Position numbers and translations under genes: made by a program. Source: Enterobacter sp. Bisph1 (lineage in GTDB: Bacteria; Pseudomonadota; Gammaproteobacteria; Enterobacterales; Enterobacteriaceae). Taken from it: 64,000 nt of DNA. Below the pieces are notes generated by a model. The model had not been told where the DNA came from and ran no database searches. It saw only the letters and a list, made by a program, of their open reading frames with translations. The stretch covers positions 124,001-188,000 of the forward strand of contig NZ_JXAG01000033.1 of the NCBI RefSeq assembly GCF_000814905.1, written 5' to 3'. Of this stretch, positions 32,283 to 45,172 are shown in pieces. The number at the start of each line of letters is the position of its first letter. The stretch's first letter is position 1.

Positions 32283-32774
32283 TTAATCGCGGAAGTTTTT
32301 GAACTGGAACGGCTGCCCCAGATTACCGCCGCGCACCAGCGCCATCGCTGCCTGCAGGTCATCGCGGGCTTTCCCGGTGACACGGATCTCTTCGCCCTGA
32401 ATCTGCGCCTGCACTTTCAGCTTGCTGTCTTTAATCAGCTTGATGATCTTCTTCGCCGTCGGCGCATCAATGCCCTGCTTCAGTTTTGCTTCCACAAACC
32501 AGGTTTTGCCGCTGTGAACAAACTCTTCCGGCACATCTAAAGACGCCCCTTCAATGCCGCGTTTCAGCAGTTTGGCGCGCAAAATATCCAGCAGTTGATT
32601 GACCTGAAAATCAGACTCGCTCAGCACCTTAATGGTCTGTTTCTCTTCGTTGAGTTCAAAACTCGCTTCAACGTTGCGAAAATCAAAGCGTGTCGCCACT
32701 TCACGGGTTGCGTTCTCAACGCCGTTTTGCACTTCACGCATTTCAACTTCAGACACGATATCGAAAGATGGCAT
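32283..32774 (-). CDS. yajQ: YajQ, nucleotide-binding UPF0234 protein
   Basis: A 163-residue cytosolic protein, the same length as E. coli YajQ, made of two ferredoxin-like domains. The conserved beginning [20 protein letters not shown] and the ending [11 protein letters not shown] are present. Family members bind nucleotides or tRNA/rRNA; some homologues in other bacteria bind cyclic di-GMP. The ATG at 32774 is the family start and is preceded by GAGGGAGAAGA; upstream in-frame codons are excluded. Divergent from panE over 138 bp. Confidence 0.96.
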   Translation of the reverse strand: MPSFDIVSEVEMREVQNGVENATREVATRFDFRNVEASFELNEEKQTIKVLSESDFQVNQLLDILRAKLLKRGIEGASLDVPEEFVHSGKTWFVEAKLKQGIDAPTAKKIIKLIKDSKLKVQAQIQGEEIRVTGKARDDLQAAMALVRGGNLGQPFQFKNFRD

Positions 32775-32912
32775 CTTTTCTTCTCCCTCTCTATTTGTTG
32801 CGATGCATAATACCCGCAACGAAGCATAACTCAACTTGTAATGCGGGAAGCGTAACTGACGGCACTATAATGGTGTAAGCAACGCTTGCGTAGTTGCAGG
32901 TGAGGAGGATAA

Positions 32913-34378
<1,466 letters not shown>

Positions 34379-34380
<2 letters not shown>

Positions 34381-34416
34381 AAAAAAGCCCGGCGGCGGTT
34401 AACCGTTCCGGGCTTT
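34379..34416 (-). terminator. Terminator of thiI
   Basis: On the minus strand AAAGCCCGG/CCGGGCTTT with a 14-16-nt loop followed by TTTTT; it overlaps the yajL stop and could also serve that gene. Confidence 0.85.
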
Positions 34417-34441
34417 CACTTCAGCGTGCAGAGGGGCTGAA

Positions 34442-35890
34442 TTACGGGCGATAGACCTTCACATTGCTAAAGCCCTGCTCGCGCAGATAGAGCGCCTGCA
34501 GACGGCTCATCACTCCGCGCTCACACCACAGCAGCCAGGTTTTACTCTGGTCGAGATCGCCAAATTTGGTGCTCAGTTTATAGAACGGCAGCGACACCAC
34601 ATCAATGCCTTCCAGCTTCAGCGGTTTGTCATCCTGTTCATCAATCGAGCGAATATCAAGGATCACATCGTTGTCACCAAATCCGCTGACGGTTTCGACT
34701 TCAACCACCGTTTCCTGAGTCTGTTGAGCGATTTCGCGAATATCGATATTGCTCGCCTCAGCCACTACCCGCTCGAGAATGTCGAAATCGAAATGCGCCT
34801 CTTCGGCTTCGATCTTCGCCTTCACCGCTTTCACCGTCGGGCTTTTCGAGATCACGCCGCAGTATTCCGGCATGGTACGGGCAAAATCTTCCGTACCGAT
34901 TTCACGCGCCAGATCGATAATGTGCTCTTTATCCCAGGAGATGAGCGGGCGCAAAATCAAGGTATCGGACGCGTTATCAATCAAACGCAGGTTGGTCAGC
35001 GTCTGGCTGGAGACCTGGCCCAGCGCTTCGCCAGTGACCAACGCCTGCACGCCGTAGCGTTCAGCCACTTTTGATGCCGCGCGGACCATCATGCGTTTCA
35101 GTACCACGCCCATCTGGCCGTCATCCACTTTTTCGAGGATCTCACCGACCACCGGCTCGAAGTTGATGGCCACAAAGCGTACGCGGTGCGAGCTGCCAAA
35201 ACGGTTCCACAGGTAATGCGCTACCTGGCGCACGCCAATTTCATGGGCCGCGCCGCCGAGGTTAAAGAAGCAGTAGTGCACGCGGCAGCCGCGGCGCATC
35301 AGCATATAGCTGGAAACACCGGAGTCGAAGCCGCCGGAGATCAGCGACAGCACATCTTCCTGAGTACCAATCGGGAAACCGCCGATACCTTCATAGCGGC
35401 CTTTCACCAGCAGCAGGCGATCGTCTTCAATCTCCAGATTCACCGTCACATCCGGGTGCGTCAGCTTGACGCGGGCCGATTCAACGTGCTGATTTAATCC
35501 ACCGCCAACATAACGCTCTACTTCAATCGAGCTAAACTCATGCTTGCCGCGGCGCTTAACGCGCACGCAGAAGGTTTTACCTTCGATCTGCTCGCGATAT
35601 TGCACCAGCGCTTTTTCAAAAATATCGTGCAGAGAAGTGAACGCAACGTCTTCCACTTCCAGAATATGGTGGATGCCCGGAATACGGGTCAGCGCGTCGC
35701 GGATAATCAGACGCTGATTTTCATCTTTAGCGCGCACTTCGATATTGTCCCAGTGGCGGACAACGGCGAGTGTTTCATCGTACTGCTTCAGAACGTTACG
35801 AATGTTCCCGGTAAGCATTTTAATAAAGCGCAAACGCACAGATTGGCTTTTGATGGTAATTTCAGGGAACAATTTAATGATAAACTTCAT
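34442..35890 (-). CDS. thiI: ThiI, tRNA 4-thiouridine sulfurtransferase and thiamine sulfur carrier
   Basis: A 482-residue enzyme (E. coli length) that adenylates U8 of tRNA and transfers sulfur to make s4U, and also donates sulfur to ThiS for the thiamine thiazole. Order: N-terminal ferredoxin-like domain, THUMP domain (about 60-165), PP-loop domain with [14 protein letters not shown], and a C-terminal rhodanese domain with the persulfide Cys in [10 protein letters not shown] (Cys456). The rhodanese extension is typical of enterobacteria. Divergent from xseB. Confidence 0.98.
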   Translation of the reverse strand: MKFIIKLFPEITIKSQSVRLRFIKMLTGNIRNVLKQYDETLAVVRHWDNIEVRAKDENQRLIIRDALTRIPGIHHILEVEDVAFTSLHDIFEKALVQYREQIEGKTFCVRVKRRGKHEFSSIEVERYVGGGLNQHVESARVKLTHPDVTVNLEIEDDRLLLVKGRYEGIGGFPIGTQEDVLSLISGGFDSGVSSYMLMRRGCRVHYCFFNLGGAAHEIGVRQVAHYLWNRFGSSHRVRFVAINFEPVVGEILEKVDDGQMGVVLKRMMVRAASKVAERYGVQALVTGEALGQVSSQTLTNLRLIDNASDTLILRPLISWDKEHIIDLAREIGTEDFARTMPEYCGVISKSPTVKAVKAKIEAEEAHFDFDILERVVAEASNIDIREIAQQTQETVVEVETVSGFGDNDVILDIRSIDEQDDKPLKLEGIDVVSLPFYKLSTKFGDLDQSKTWLLWCERGVMSRLQALYLREQGFSNVKVYRP

Positions 35891-36102
35891 GGCGGCAATG
35901 GTTCATTAGCAAGCCCGGCTGGGCCTGTATTAAGAAAAAAATACAGCAGCCCATACCTGCGGCTGCATCCAGGCGCGGAAGTATACCACCATCGCTTTCA
36001 AGCTGCGCACATTGCATTACCATTGCGCGTTATTTGCTAAGCGCTGCGACTTCGCTACCATAGCTACGTTGACCAAAAAACCAGAAGAGTCAGACATTCA
36101 CT

Positions 36103-36345
36103 ATGCCAAAGAAAAATGACGCACCGGCCAGTTTCGAAACCGCGCTGAGCGAACTGGAACAGATTGTCACTCGTCTTGAAAGCGGCGATCTGCCGCTTGA
36201 AGAGGCCCTTAATGAGTTCGAACGCGGCGTGCAGCTGGCGCGCCAGGGGCAGGTAAAGCTCCAGCAGGCGGAACAACGCGTGCAAATCCTGCTTTCCGAT
36301 TCGCAAGAGGCCCCCCTCACGCCTTTCGCGCCGGACGCCGAATAA
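36103..36345 (+). CDS. xseB: XseB, exodeoxyribonuclease VII small subunit
   Basis: An 80-residue, all-helical subunit (E. coli 80) that binds the XseA catalytic subunit and gives a nuclease acting on single-stranded DNA ends. The core [20 protein letters not shown] is the family signature. First gene of xseB-ispA-dxs; its stop is directly followed by the ispA ATG with no spacer, so the two are translationally coupled. Confidence 0.97.
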   Translation: MPKKNDAPASFETALSELEQIVTRLESGDLPLEEALNEFERGVQLARQGQVKLQQAEQRVQILLSDSQEAPLTPFAPDAE

Positions 36346-37245
36346 ATGGATTTCGATCAGAAACTTAAGGCCTGCGTCGAGCAGGCCAATGACGCGTTAC
36401 GCCGATTTATCGCGCCGCTGCCCTTTCAGAACACTCCTCTGGTTGAAGCCATCGAATATGGCGCACTATTAGGCGGGAAACGGCTGCGTCCCTTCCTGGT
36501 TTACGCCACCGGCGGTATGTTCGGCGTCAGCCAGCAAACCCTGGATGCGCCCGCGGCGGCGGTTGAATGTATTCATGCTTACTCATTAATACATGACGAT
36601 CTGCCCGCCATGGATAATGACGATCTGCGCCGGGGCTTACCGACCTGCCATATTAAGTTTGGTGAAGCCAGCGCGATCCTCGCGGGAGATGCGCTACAAA
36701 CGCTGGCGTTCTCGATCCTCGCCGATGCGCCGATGGCCGATGTTGCCGCCCGCGACCGGCTGGCAATGGTTTCGGAGCTGGCACAGGCCAGCGGCGTTGC
36801 CGGGATGTGCGGTGGACAGGCGCTGGATCTGGCGGCGGAAGGCAAGCAGGTTACGCTTTCAGAGCTTGAGCAGATCCACCGCCATAAAACCGGCGCGCTG
36901 ATCCGCGCTGCGGTACGCATGGGTGCGCTGAGCGCCGGGGATAGAGGCCGCGAAGCCCTGCCGCTGCTCGATCGCTATGCGGAGTGCGTCGGGCTGGCGT
37001 TCCAGGTACAGGATGACATTCTGGATGTGGTCGGCGATACTGCGACCCTTGGCAAGCGCCAGGGTGCTGACCAGCAGCTAGGGAAAAGCACCTATCCCGC
37101 ACTACTGGGCCTTGAGCAAGCCCGGACAAAAGCCCGCGATCTGATTGACGACGCCCGACAGGCTTTAAGCCTGCTTGCGGCACAGTCCCTCGATACGACG
37201 GCACTGGAATCACTGGCGAATTACATTATCCAGCGTAATAAATAA
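36346..37245 (+). CDS. ispA: IspA, farnesyl diphosphate synthase
   Basis: A 299-residue trans-prenyltransferase (E. coli 299) condensing IPP with DMAPP and GPP to farnesyl diphosphate, precursor of quinones, undecaprenyl phosphate and haem O. First Asp-rich motif is HDDLPAMDNDD and the second is QVQDDILDVVGD, each with the Mg-binding Asp residues; GGKRLRP binds diphosphate. Starts immediately after xseB and is followed after 24 bp by dxs, which supplies the upstream MEP pathway. Confidence 0.98.
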   Translation: MDFDQKLKACVEQANDALRRFIAPLPFQNTPLVEAIEYGALLGGKRLRPFLVYATGGMFGVSQQTLDAPAAAVECIHAYSLIHDDLPAMDNDDLRRGLPTCHIKFGEASAILAGDALQTLAFSILADAPMADVAARDRLAMVSELAQASGVAGMCGGQALDLAAEGKQVTLSELEQIHRHKTGALIRAAVRMGALSAGDRGREALPLLDRYAECVGLAFQVQDDILDVVGDTATLGKRQGADQQLGKSTYPALLGLEQARTKARDLIDDARQALSLLAAQSLDTTALESLANYIIQRNK

Positions 37246-37269
37246 CGAAAACACCACGATGAGTCTCTG

Positions 37270-39132
37270 ATGAGTTTTGATATAGCCAAATACCCGACGC
37301 TGGCGCTGGTTGATACCACGCAAGAGTTGCGCTTGCTGCCGAAAGAGAGTCTGCCGAAGCTATGTGACGAACTGCGCCGCTATCTGCTCGACAGCGTGAG
37401 CCGCTCCAGCGGGCACTTCGCTTCCGGGCTTGGCACGGTTGAATTGACCGTCGCGCTACATTACGTCTACAACACGCCGTTCGACCAGCTGATCTGGGAC
37501 GTAGGCCACCAGGCCTATCCGCATAAAATCCTCACCGGACGTCGTGACAAAATCGGCACCATCCGGCAGAAAAATGGCCTGCATCCTTTTCCGTGGCGTG
37601 GCGAAAGCGAATATGACGTGCTGAGCGTGGGTCATTCGTCAACGTCAATTAGCGCCGGGATTGGCGTCGCTGTCGCGGCGGCAAAAGAGGGAAAACAGCG
37701 CCGTACCGTCTGTGTTATCGGCGATGGGGCTATCACCGCGGGCATGGCTTTCGAGGCGATGAACCATGCGGGCGATATTCGCCCGGATATGCTGGTGGTG
37801 CTCAACGACAATGAGATGTCGATTTCCGAGAACGTCGGCGCGCTGAATAACCATCTGGCGCAGCTGCTCTCCGGCAAGCTTTACTCCACGCTGCGTGAAG
37901 GCGGCAAGAAAGTGCTCTCCGGCGTACCGCCGATCAAAGAGCTGATTAAGCGCACCGAAGAGCATATTAAAGGCATGGTGGTGCCGGGCACGCTGTTTGA
38001 AGAGCTGGGCTTTAACTATATTGGCCCGGTGGACGGTCACGATGTGCTGGGGCTGGTGCAGACGCTGCGCAATATGCGCGATCTTAAAGGTCCGCAGTTC
38101 CTGCATATCATGACCAAAAAAGGGCGCGGCTATGAGCCCGCCGAAAAAGATCCCATCACCTTCCATGCGGTGCCGAAATTCGATCCGAGCAGCGGCACGC
38201 TGCCCAAAAGCAGCGGCGGGATGCCGAGCTATTCGAAAATATTTGGCGACTGGCTGTGCGAAACCGCAGCGAAAGACAATAAGCTAATGGCGATAACTCC
38301 GGCGATGCGTGAAGGTTCGGGCATGGTCGACTTCTCGCGTAAATACCCGGATCAATATTTTGACGTGGCGATTGCCGAACAGCATGCGGTGACCTTTGCC
38401 GCCGGGCTGGCGATCGGCGGTTACAAGCCGGTAGTGGCGATTTACTCCACCTTCCTGCAACGCGCCTACGATCAGGTTATCCATGATGTGGCCATTCAGA
38501 AGCTGCCGGTGCTGTTCGCAATCGACCGCGCCGGGATCGTCGGTGCCGACGGGCAAACCCACCAGGGGGCGTTTGATATCTCTTATCTGCGCTGCATCCC
38601 GGATATGGTGGTGATGACGCCGAGCGACGAGAATGAGTGTCGCCAGATGCTGTTTACCGGTTATCACTATATGGCCGGCCCAAGTGCGGTGCGCTATCCG
38701 CGCGGCAACGCCGTCGGCGTGACGCTTGAGCCGTTGCAGAAGCTGCCTATCGGCAAAGGTGTGGTGAAACGCCGGGGCGAAAAAGTGGCCATTCTTAACT
38801 TCGGTACCCTGTTGCCGGAGGCGGAAAAAGCCGCCGAGGCGTTGAACGCCACGCTTATCGATATGCGCTTCGCCAAGCCGCTGGATGAGTCTTTGATCCT
38901 CGAAACCGCCGCACAGCACGACGCGCTGGTGACGCTGGAAGAGAACGCCATTATCGGCGGCGCGGGCAGCGGCGTGAACGAGGTGCTAATGGCCCATCGT
39001 AAACCGGTGCCGGTGCTCAACCTGGGCCTGCCGGATTTCTTTATCCCGCAGGGCACGCAGGATGAAGCCCGCGCCGAGCTGGGGCTTGACGCCGCCGGTA
39101 TTGAATCCCGCATCCGTAACTGGCTCGCCTGA
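37270..39132 (+). CDS. dxs: Dxs, 1-deoxy-D-xylulose-5-phosphate synthase
   Basis: A 620-residue thiamine-diphosphate enzyme (E. coli 620) that joins pyruvate and glyceraldehyde 3-phosphate to DXP, the entry to MEP isoprenoids and a precursor of thiamine and pyridoxal. The ThDP/Mg motif is [17 protein letters not shown], the catalytic His region [13 protein letters not shown], and the transketolase pyrimidine-binding part includes [14 protein letters not shown]. Third in xseB-ispA-dxs. The 60 bp to yajO contain no obvious terminator. Confidence 0.99.
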   Translation: MSFDIAKYPTLALVDTTQELRLLPKESLPKLCDELRRYLLDSVSRSSGHFASGLGTVELTVALHYVYNTPFDQLIWDVGHQAYPHKILTGRRDKIGTIRQKNGLHPFPWRGESEYDVLSVGHSSTSISAGIGVAVAAAKEGKQRRTVCVIGDGAITAGMAFEAMNHAGDIRPDMLVVLNDNEMSISENVGALNNHLAQLLSGKLYSTLREGGKKVLSGVPPIKELIKRTEEHIKGMVVPGTLFEELGFNYIGPVDGHDVLGLVQTLRNMRDLKGPQFLHIMTKKGRGYEPAEKDPITFHAVPKFDPSSGTLPKSSGGMPSYSKIFGDWLCETAAKDNKLMAITPAMREGSGMVDFSRKYPDQYFDVAIAEQHAVTFAAGLAIGGYKPVVAIYSTFLQRAYDQVIHDVAIQKLPVLFAIDRAGIVGADGQTHQGAFDISYLRCIPDMVVMTPSDENECRQMLFTGYHYMAGPSAVRYPRGNAVGVTLEPLQKLPIGKGVVKRRGEKVAILNFGTLLPEAEKAAEALNATLIDMRFAKPLDESLILETAAQHDALVTLEENAIIGGAGSGVNEVLMAHRKPVPVLNLGLPDFFIPQGTQDEARAELGLDAAGIESRIRNWLA

Positions 39133-39192
39133 CCCGTCCCCTTCCGCTCCTGCTATGCTTAAACCTATGTTTTGACAAGCAGGAGTGGAACC

Positions 39193-40167
39193 ATGCAATA
39201 CAACACATTAGGAAAAACAGACCTGAAGGTTTCCCGCCTTTGTCTGGGCTGCATGACGTTTGGCGAGCCGGATCGCGGTAAACACGCCTGGACCCTGCCG
39301 GAGGAGAGCAGCCGCCCGATTATTAAACGCGCGCTGGAGGGCGGCATTAACTTTTTCGACACCGCCAACAGCTATTCCGACGGCAGCAGCGAAGAGATTG
39401 TCGGCCGCGCGCTGCGGGATTTTGCCCGTCGGGATGAAGTGGTGGTGGCGACCAAAGTCTATCACCAGGTCGGTGACCTCGCGGAAGGTCTGTCGCGGGC
39501 GCAGATTTTGCGCTCCATCGATGACAGCCTGCGCCGTTTGGGTATGGAGTATGTCGACCTGCTGCAAATTCACCGTTGGGATTACACCACCCCGATTGAA
39601 GAGACACTCGCAGCGCTGGACGAAGTCGTGAAAGCCGGTAAGGCGCGTTATATCGGCGCATCCTCAATGCACGCTAGCCAGTTTGCCCAGGCGCTGGAGC
39701 TGCAGGCGCAAAACGGCTGGGCGCGTTTCGTCACCATGCAGGATCACTATAATCTTATCTACCGCGAGGAAGAGCGTGAAATGCTGCCGCTGTGCTATCA
39801 GGAGGGCGTGGCGATCATTCCGTGGAGCCCGCTGGCGCGCGGTCGTCTGACGCGCCCGTGGGGAGAAACCACCGCCCGGCTGGTTTCCGATGAGTTTGGC
39901 AAAACCCTGTACAGCGAAACCGATGACAACGATGCGCGGATCGCCGAACGGCTGGCGGGCGTTGCCGAAGAGACCGGCGCGTCACGCGCGCAGGTCGCGC
40001 TGGCGTGGCTATTAAGTAAACCCGGCGTTGCCGCGCCGATTATCGGCACCTCAAGGGAAGAACAGCTGGCAGATTTACTCGGTGCGGTGGATTTAACGCT
40101 GAAACCCGAGCAGATCGCCGAGCTGGAGACGCCCTATAAACAGCATCCGGTAGTGGGTTTTAAATAA
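39193..40167 (+). CDS. yajO: YajO, aldo/keto reductase
   Basis: A 324-residue NADPH-dependent aldo/keto reductase (E. coli 324). The catalytic tetrad is recognisable: Asp in FFDTANSYSDG with its Tyr, Lys in VATKVYH and His in LLQIHRWDY. The NADP-binding C-terminus contains PIIGTSREEQL. E. coli YajO reduces 2-carboxybenzaldehyde and has been linked to thiamine precursor synthesis from ribose 5-phosphate; its natural substrate is uncertain. Start chosen at ATG 39193 behind GCAGGAGTGG. Same strand as dxs. Confidence 0.95.
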   Translation: MQYNTLGKTDLKVSRLCLGCMTFGEPDRGKHAWTLPEESSRPIIKRALEGGINFFDTANSYSDGSSEEIVGRALRDFARRDEVVVATKVYHQVGDLAEGLSRAQILRSIDDSLRRLGMEYVDLLQIHRWDYTTPIEETLAALDEVVKAGKARYIGASSMHASQFAQALELQAQNGWARFVTMQDHYNLIYREEEREMLPLCYQEGVAIIPWSPLARGRLTRPWGETTARLVSDEFGKTLYSETDDNDARIAERLAGVAEETGASRAQVALAWLLSKPGVAAPIIGTSREEQLADLLGAVDLTLKPEQIAELETPYKQHPVVGFK

Positions 40168-40178
40168 TCATTAAACCT

Positions 40179-40198
40179 CCCTCTCCTGGCGGAGAGGG
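40179..40198. terminator. Hairpin between converging yajO and pgpA
   Basis: CCCTCTCC-TGGC-GGAGAGGG, a perfect 8-bp stem with a tetraloop and no T-run. Such CT/GA-rich hairpins are common between converging enterobacterial genes. Confidence 0.5.
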
Positions 40199-40203
40199 AA
40201 CAT

Positions 40204-40719
40204 TTACAGCAGACCCAGCGGCCAGTGATGGCCCAGCAGATAGAGCAACCCGGCAGCGATAATCCCGGCGATGATATCGTCAACCATGATCCCCATACCG
40301 CCGTGCACGTTGCGGTCAAACCAGCGAATCGGCCACGGTTTCCATATATCGAGAACACGGAACAGCACAAACCCCACGGCAACCCACTGCCAGTCATTGG
40401 TGGGCAGCGCCATTAGCGTTATCCACATCCCAATAAACTCATCCCAAACAATACTGCCGTGATCGTGCACGCCCATATCTTTTGCCGTCTGGTGACAAAG
40501 ATAGACGCCGATGGAGATACCGAGCATCACCAGCAGCGAATAGAGCTGCCAGGGCAGAAACGTCATGGCCCACCAGAAAGGAATCGATGCCAGCGATCCC
40601 ACGGTGCCGGGCATAATCGGGCTTAAACCGCTGCCAAAGCCGGTCGCCAGCAGATGCCAGGGGTTGCGTAAGTTAAGGCGGCTTTTAGCCACATCTTTAG
40701 TGCGCGGCAAAATGGTCAT
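40204..40719 (-). CDS. pgpA: PgpA, phosphatidylglycerophosphatase A
   Basis: A 171-residue inner-membrane enzyme (E. coli 172) that dephosphorylates phosphatidylglycerophosphate to phosphatidylglycerol. Conserved acidic motif [15 protein letters not shown] and hydrophobic helices are present. The start [10 protein letters not shown] at 40719 is inside the 3' end of thiL: the two frames overlap by 23 bp, indicating coupling in the nusB-thiL-pgpA unit. Confidence 0.97.
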   Translation of the reverse strand: MTILPRTKDVAKSRLNLRNPWHLLATGFGSGLSPIMPGTVGSLASIPFWWAMTFLPWQLYSLLVMLGISIGVYLCHQTAKDMGVHDHGSIVWDEFIGMWITLMALPTNDWQWVAVGFVLFRVLDIWKPWPIRWFDRNVHGGMGIMVDDIIAGIIAAGLLYLLGHHWPLGLL

Positions 40720-41674
40720 ATCCTTTCCAGTCAAACGTCACGGCTTTGCCGTCACGGGTGAAGTGTATCCCTTCAATATCGGCGCTAATCTGCCCGATAC
40801 AGGTAAACGGCGCGCCCAGGTGCGCCATCGCCACATCCAGTGCGCCGCGATTGAGTTCCGGCACGGTAAAGCAGAGTTCGTAATCTTCGCCGCCGGAAAG
40901 CGCCCAGCGCAGCGCCCGATCGGCCGGGGCATGACGGCGAAGCGCGTCGGAAAACGGCATCGCATCGAGATCGATACGTGCACCGCAGCCGCTGGCGTTC
41001 AGCACATGGCCCAGATCGGAAATCAGACCATCCGAGAGATCGATTGCGGAGGTGGCGAGGTTACGCAGCGCCTGCCCCTGTAACACGCGCGGCGTGGGGC
41101 GCAAATGACGCTTCGTTAAATAGTGCGCATCAACGGGATCGCTTACGCTCAGCTGCTTTTGCAAAATCGCCAGCCCGGCCGCGCTGTCGCCCGGCGTACC
41201 GGTGACATAGATCCAGTCGCCAGGCTTTGCGCCGGAGCGTTTCATGGCGCGCCCGACCGGCACATAGCCATGAATGCCGATAGTTATCGACAGCGGACCG
41301 CGCGTCGTATCGCCGCCAATCAGCTGCATATCGTAGTAACTCAGCTGCTCGAACAGGCTGTCGCTAAAGGTTTGCAGCCAGGCTTCATCGACTTCCGGCA
41401 ACGTTAGGGCCAGGGTTAACCATGCAGGATCGGCACCCACCGCCGCCAAATCGCTGAGATTAGACGCCAGCGCTTTATAGGCCAGATCCGCCGGATCGAT
41501 ATCGGGTAGAAAATGATTGCCCGCCACCAGCGTATCAACGCTGATCGCCAGGGTCTGTTTTTCGGGGACATTGAGCAGCGCACAGTCGTCGCCAATACCG
41601 GTTTCCACATCGCGACGCGCGTTGCGTACGCGATCAAAATAACGGGCAATCAGGGAAAATTCGCCGCATGCCAT
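40697..41674 (-). CDS. thiL: ThiL, thiamine-monophosphate kinase
   Basis: A 325-residue AIR-synthase-like kinase (E. coli 325) that phosphorylates thiamine monophosphate to the active coenzyme ThDP. N-terminal EFSLIARYF and the Asp-rich metal sites IGDDCAL and [12 protein letters not shown] are visible; [11 protein letters not shown] is the typical C-terminal motif. It lies 75 bp downstream of nusB; a hairpin with a T-run in that gap may reduce read-through. Confidence 0.98.
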   Translation of the reverse strand: MACGEFSLIARYFDRVRNARRDVETGIGDDCALLNVPEKQTLAISVDTLVAGNHFLPDIDPADLAYKALASNLSDLAAVGADPAWLTLALTLPEVDEAWLQTFSDSLFEQLSYYDMQLIGGDTTRGPLSITIGIHGYVPVGRAMKRSGAKPGDWIYVTGTPGDSAAGLAILQKQLSVSDPVDAHYLTKRHLRPTPRVLQGQALRNLATSAIDLSDGLISDLGHVLNASGCGARIDLDAMPFSDALRRHAPADRALRWALSGGEDYELCFTVPELNRGALDVAMAHLGAPFTCIGQISADIEGIHFTRDGKAVTFDWKGYDHFAAH

Positions 41675-41697
41675 ACGTTATGCCTCTGTAGAAAATA

Positions 41698-41744
41698 GAA
41701 AAAGCCGGAACCGACGCGCAAGCTGCGACGCCCGTTTCCGGCTT
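41698..41744 (-). terminator. Terminator after nusB
   Basis: On the minus strand AAGCCGGAA/TTCCGGCTT with a 25-nt loop region that itself can pair (GGGCGTCGCAGC.TTGCGCGTC), followed by TTTCTATTTTC. Confidence 0.7.
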
Positions 41745-41749
41745 ACGGA

Positions 41750-42169
41750 TTACTTCTTGTGGGGGCGGATCGCAGGAGCGGCTTTATCCAGCACGCCGTT
41801 AACAAACTTGTGGCTGTCTTCAGCGCCGAAGGTTTTTGCCAGTTCGATAGCTTCGTTGATGGCGACTTTATACGGCACATCATCACGTTTAGACAGTTCG
41901 AACAGTGCGATACGCAATACCGCTTTCTCAACCTGGCCCAGCTCTTCTAACAGACGGGACAGGTACGGCTTCATTAAGCCATCGAGATATGCGCTATTAG
42001 TCGCCACCCCGGTCAACAGTTCACGGAAGTACACGACGTCAACATCTTTAACGTCTTGTTCTGCCAGAAACTGGTACTCAACATCAGCGATGTCGTTCTG
42101 GGACAACTGCCAGGAGTAGAGCGCCTGGACGGCACACTCACGGGCGCGGCGACGAGCAGCAGGTTTCAC
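41750..42169 (-). CDS. nusB: NusB, transcription antitermination factor
   Basis: A 139-residue all-helical protein (E. coli 139) that binds boxA RNA with NusE (S10) and promotes rRNA antitermination. Beginning [20 protein letters not shown] and the ending [19 protein letters not shown] are conserved. It is encoded 19 bp downstream of ribE, as in the usual ribD-ribE-nusB-thiL-pgpA order. Confidence 0.98.
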   Translation of the reverse strand: MKPAARRRARECAVQALYSWQLSQNDIADVEYQFLAEQDVKDVDVVYFRELLTGVATNSAYLDGLMKPYLSRLLEELGQVEKAVLRIALFELSKRDDVPYKVAINEAIELAKTFGAEDSHKFVNGVLDKAAPAIRPHKK

Positions 42170-42188
42170 GGAATTCCCCTTACAAAAA

Positions 42189-42659
42189 TCAGGCCTTGAT
42201 GGCTTTCAATACATTAATCATCTCAAGCGCGGTCAGTGCGGCTTCCGCACCTTTGTTACCGGCTTTGGTGCCTGCGCGTTCGATGGCTTGTTCAATACTT
42301 TCGGTGGTCAGTACGCCGAAGGCGACCGGGATCCCGGACTCCTGAGCGACATGCGCCAGGCCAGTGCTTGCGCCACCGGCAACATATTCGAAGTGCGCAG
42401 TACCGCCGCGGATCACCGTGCCGAGGGCAATCACCGCATCATATTTGCCGGTTTTCGCCAGCGCGCCTGCCGCCAGCGGCAGCTCGTAAGCGCCAGGCAC
42501 CCACACAACGGTGATATTGTTTTCACTCACCTGACCGATGCGTTTCAGTGCATCAACCGCGCCTTCCAGCAGGCTGTCGTTGATGAAGTTGTTGAAACGC
42601 GCAATGGTGATGGCGACGCGGGCGTCCGGAGCAGCAACGTTGGCTTCAATAATGTTCAT
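42189..42659 (-). CDS. ribE: RibE (RibH), 6,7-dimethyl-8-ribityllumazine synthase
   Basis: A 156-residue lumazine synthase (E. coli 156) that condenses the RibB and RibD products in riboflavin biosynthesis and forms 60-mers. The substrate-binding PGAYELP and the catalytic His region [15 protein letters not shown] are present. It lies between ribD (89 bp upstream) and nusB on the minus strand. Confidence 0.98.
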   Translation of the reverse strand: MNIIEANVAAPDARVAITIARFNNFINDSLLEGAVDALKRIGQVSENNITVVWVPGAYELPLAAGALAKTGKYDAVIALGTVIRGGTAHFEYVAGGASTGLAHVAQESGIPVAFGVLTTESIEQAIERAGTKAGNKGAEAALTALEMINVLKAIKA

Positions 42660-42748
42660 ACACTTCCTTTACAGGTTCAGTTCGGCCCACGCAGGGGGGC
42701 GGATTTTAGCATAATATTTTGCGCGCTGCTTCCCTTTTACAGCAGGCA

Positions 42749-43852
42749 TCACGCATGGGTGAGATGCAAACAGACGTCAGGTCCAGTCTGGCGTATCTCT
42801 TTAAATATAAAGTTCGGCGCATCCGCAAGGGCGGACAATTCCGGCAGTACGCACAGACCGCGTGCATCGCTGCCTAAAAGTTTCGGTGCCAGATAAACCA
42901 CCAGCTCGTCCACCAGCCCGGCCTGCAGCAGCGCCCCGGCAAGATGCGCGCCCGCTTCTACCCAGATACTGTTAATTTGCTGTTTACCGAGCAGCATCAT
43001 CAGCGTCACCAGATCGGCATGACCGTTATATTCTGGCACCCGAATCTCACGCACATTCGACGGCCATTGACGTTCATCGGCGCGGGTACGGGCAAACCAG
43101 GTTTCTCCTGGCAAACCCACCAGCTTATGCTCGGGCGTGACCCGATTCTGGCTATCGACAACAATACGCACCGGCTGGCGTAGATTTTCCTCAGGATAAA
43201 GAGCCTGGGTTTGTGCATTAAGCTCCGCCCAGCGTACGGTCAGGGACGGATCGTCCGCCAGCACCGTTGCGCTACTGGTAAGGATCGCGTGGCTCTGCGC
43301 GCGCAGCAGCTGGACATCGCGCCTCGCCTGCGGGGAGGTGATCCACTGACTTTCACCACTGGCCATTGCGGTGCGCCCATCCAGCGAGGCACCAAGCTTC
43401 AGTTGCACGTAAGGAAAGCCGGTGCGCATACGCTTGAGGAAGCCTTTGTTCAACGCTTCGGCTTCACTCATCATCAAACCGTGGCTGACTTCAATACCGG
43501 CCTGCTGCAAACGGTACAGCCCGCGCCCGGCAACCTGCGGATTGGGATCCTGCATCGCGGCAACCACCCGCGCGACGCCAGCGTTAATCAGCGCGTCGCA
43601 GCACGGCGGCGTCCGGCCATGATGGCTACAGGGCTCCAGGGTGACGTAGGCGGTCGCACCGCGAGCGCGCTCGCCTGCCATGCGCAACGCATGCACTTCG
43701 GCATGAGGCTCGCCGGCACGATAGTGAAAGCCTTCACCGACAATCTCACCGTTGTTGACAATCACGCAGCCGACCCGCGGGTTCGGGTGAGTGGTAAAAC
43801 GCCCGCGCTGCGCCAGTTTCAGCGCCTGCGCCATGTACATTTCATCCAGCAT
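42749..43852 (-). CDS. ribD: RibD, bifunctional riboflavin deaminase/reductase
   Basis: A 367-residue fusion (E. coli 367). The N-terminal cytidine-deaminase-like domain (1-145) carries the zinc motif HAEVHAL with PCSHHGRTPPC, removing the amino group of the pyrimidine intermediate. The C-terminal reductase domain (146-367) reduces the ribosyl side chain with NADPH (KLGASLDGRTAMASGES). It follows nrdR after only 2 bp, so nrdR-ribD are co-transcribed and probably coupled. Confidence 0.98.
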   Translation of the reverse strand: MLDEMYMAQALKLAQRGRFTTHPNPRVGCVIVNNGEIVGEGFHYRAGEPHAEVHALRMAGERARGATAYVTLEPCSHHGRTPPCCDALINAGVARVVAAMQDPNPQVAGRGLYRLQQAGIEVSHGLMMSEAEALNKGFLKRMRTGFPYVQLKLGASLDGRTAMASGESQWITSPQARRDVQLLRAQSHAILTSSATVLADDPSLTVRWAELNAQTQALYPEENLRQPVRIVVDSQNRVTPEHKLVGLPGETWFARTRADERQWPSNVREIRVPEYNGHADLVTLMMLLGKQQINSIWVEAGAHLAGALLQAGLVDELVVYLAPKLLGSDARGLCVLPELSALADAPNFIFKEIRQTGPDVCLHLTHA

Positions 43853-43854
43853 GA

Positions 43855-44340
<486 letters not shown>

Positions 44341-44458
44341 TTACCTTGAACTGGCATGACTACAAAGACAGAACATTTTTGAGACAATGGATCGATGGCA
44401 ATGTGACCGTTGCGTTCTAACATTACAGCGAACATCCTGGCCAAAGGAAACAGACATA

Positions 44459-45001
44459 ATGACAAGACGTTACCTAAGAACCTTGTTACTGGGAAGCCTT
44501 TTTACCCTCAGTGCCTGCGCCCAGCAAAGCGAAGTGAGAGAGCTACATCAAAGCGTTAGCACACTCAATAAAGAGATGAGCAAGCTGAACCAGCAGACGG
44601 TGAAAATCACCCAGCAGAACAAACTGAACGCCAAATCAGGCAGCGGCGTCTATCTGCTGCCGGGCGCCGACACACCTGCGCGTTTAAACAGCCAGATCGG
44701 CATGCTGCGCATGTCGCTGAAAGATATCGCGCCCAATGCGGCGGGCACGCGCGTAACGCTGCGGATTCAGGGCGAATCCAACGATCCGTTACCGGCGTTT
44801 AGCGGCACCGTTGAGTGGGGCCAGATTCAGGGCACCACCGAGAATTATCAGGAAGTAAATGTGCAAAATCAGCTGATTAACGCCCCGGCCAGCACGCTGG
44901 CACCGAGCGACGTGGATATCCCGCTACAGCTTAATGGCATTACGCCAGAGCAGTTAGGTTTTGTGCGTATTCATGATATTCAGCCCGCCAATATGCAGTA
45001 G
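44459..45001 (+). CDS. yajI: YajI, DUF3251 lipoprotein
   Basis: A 180-residue lipoprotein (E. coli 179). Signal peptide MTRRYLRTLLLGSLFTLSAC with lipobox Cys20 followed by AQQ, predicting outer-membrane sorting. Residues 25-60 form a Gln/Lys-rich helical segment, then a DUF3251 beta-rich domain (GVYLLPGADTPARL, LRIQGESNDPLPAFSGTVE). The start at 44459 is preceded by AAAGGAAACAG; an in-frame extension upstream is discounted. Function unknown. Divergent from nrdR. Confidence 0.94.
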   Translation: MTRRYLRTLLLGSLFTLSACAQQSEVRELHQSVSTLNKEMSKLNQQTVKITQQNKLNAKSGSGVYLLPGADTPARLNSQIGMLRMSLKDIAPNAAGTRVTLRIQGESNDPLPAFSGTVEWGQIQGTTENYQEVNVQNQLINAPASTLAPSDVDIPLQLNGITPEQLGFVRIHDIQPANMQ

Positions 45002-45008
45002 CGTTTCG

Positions 45009-45033
45009 GGGCGGCTTTTTGTCGCCCTTTTTT
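45009..45033 (+). terminator. Terminator of yajI
   Basis: GGGCG/CGCCC stem with a 9-nt loop followed by TTTTTT. Confidence 0.65.
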
Positions 45034-45172
45034 ACCCTTTCTCACCATTTGCGCCCATCTCACTTATCCATTCATCACTTTGACACATTTGCAATATTGA
45101 TAAATGCCAGTACAATCGCCGTCGTTTATTACACGCAAACGTGAACGCAATCGATTACGCATGTTTCAATAA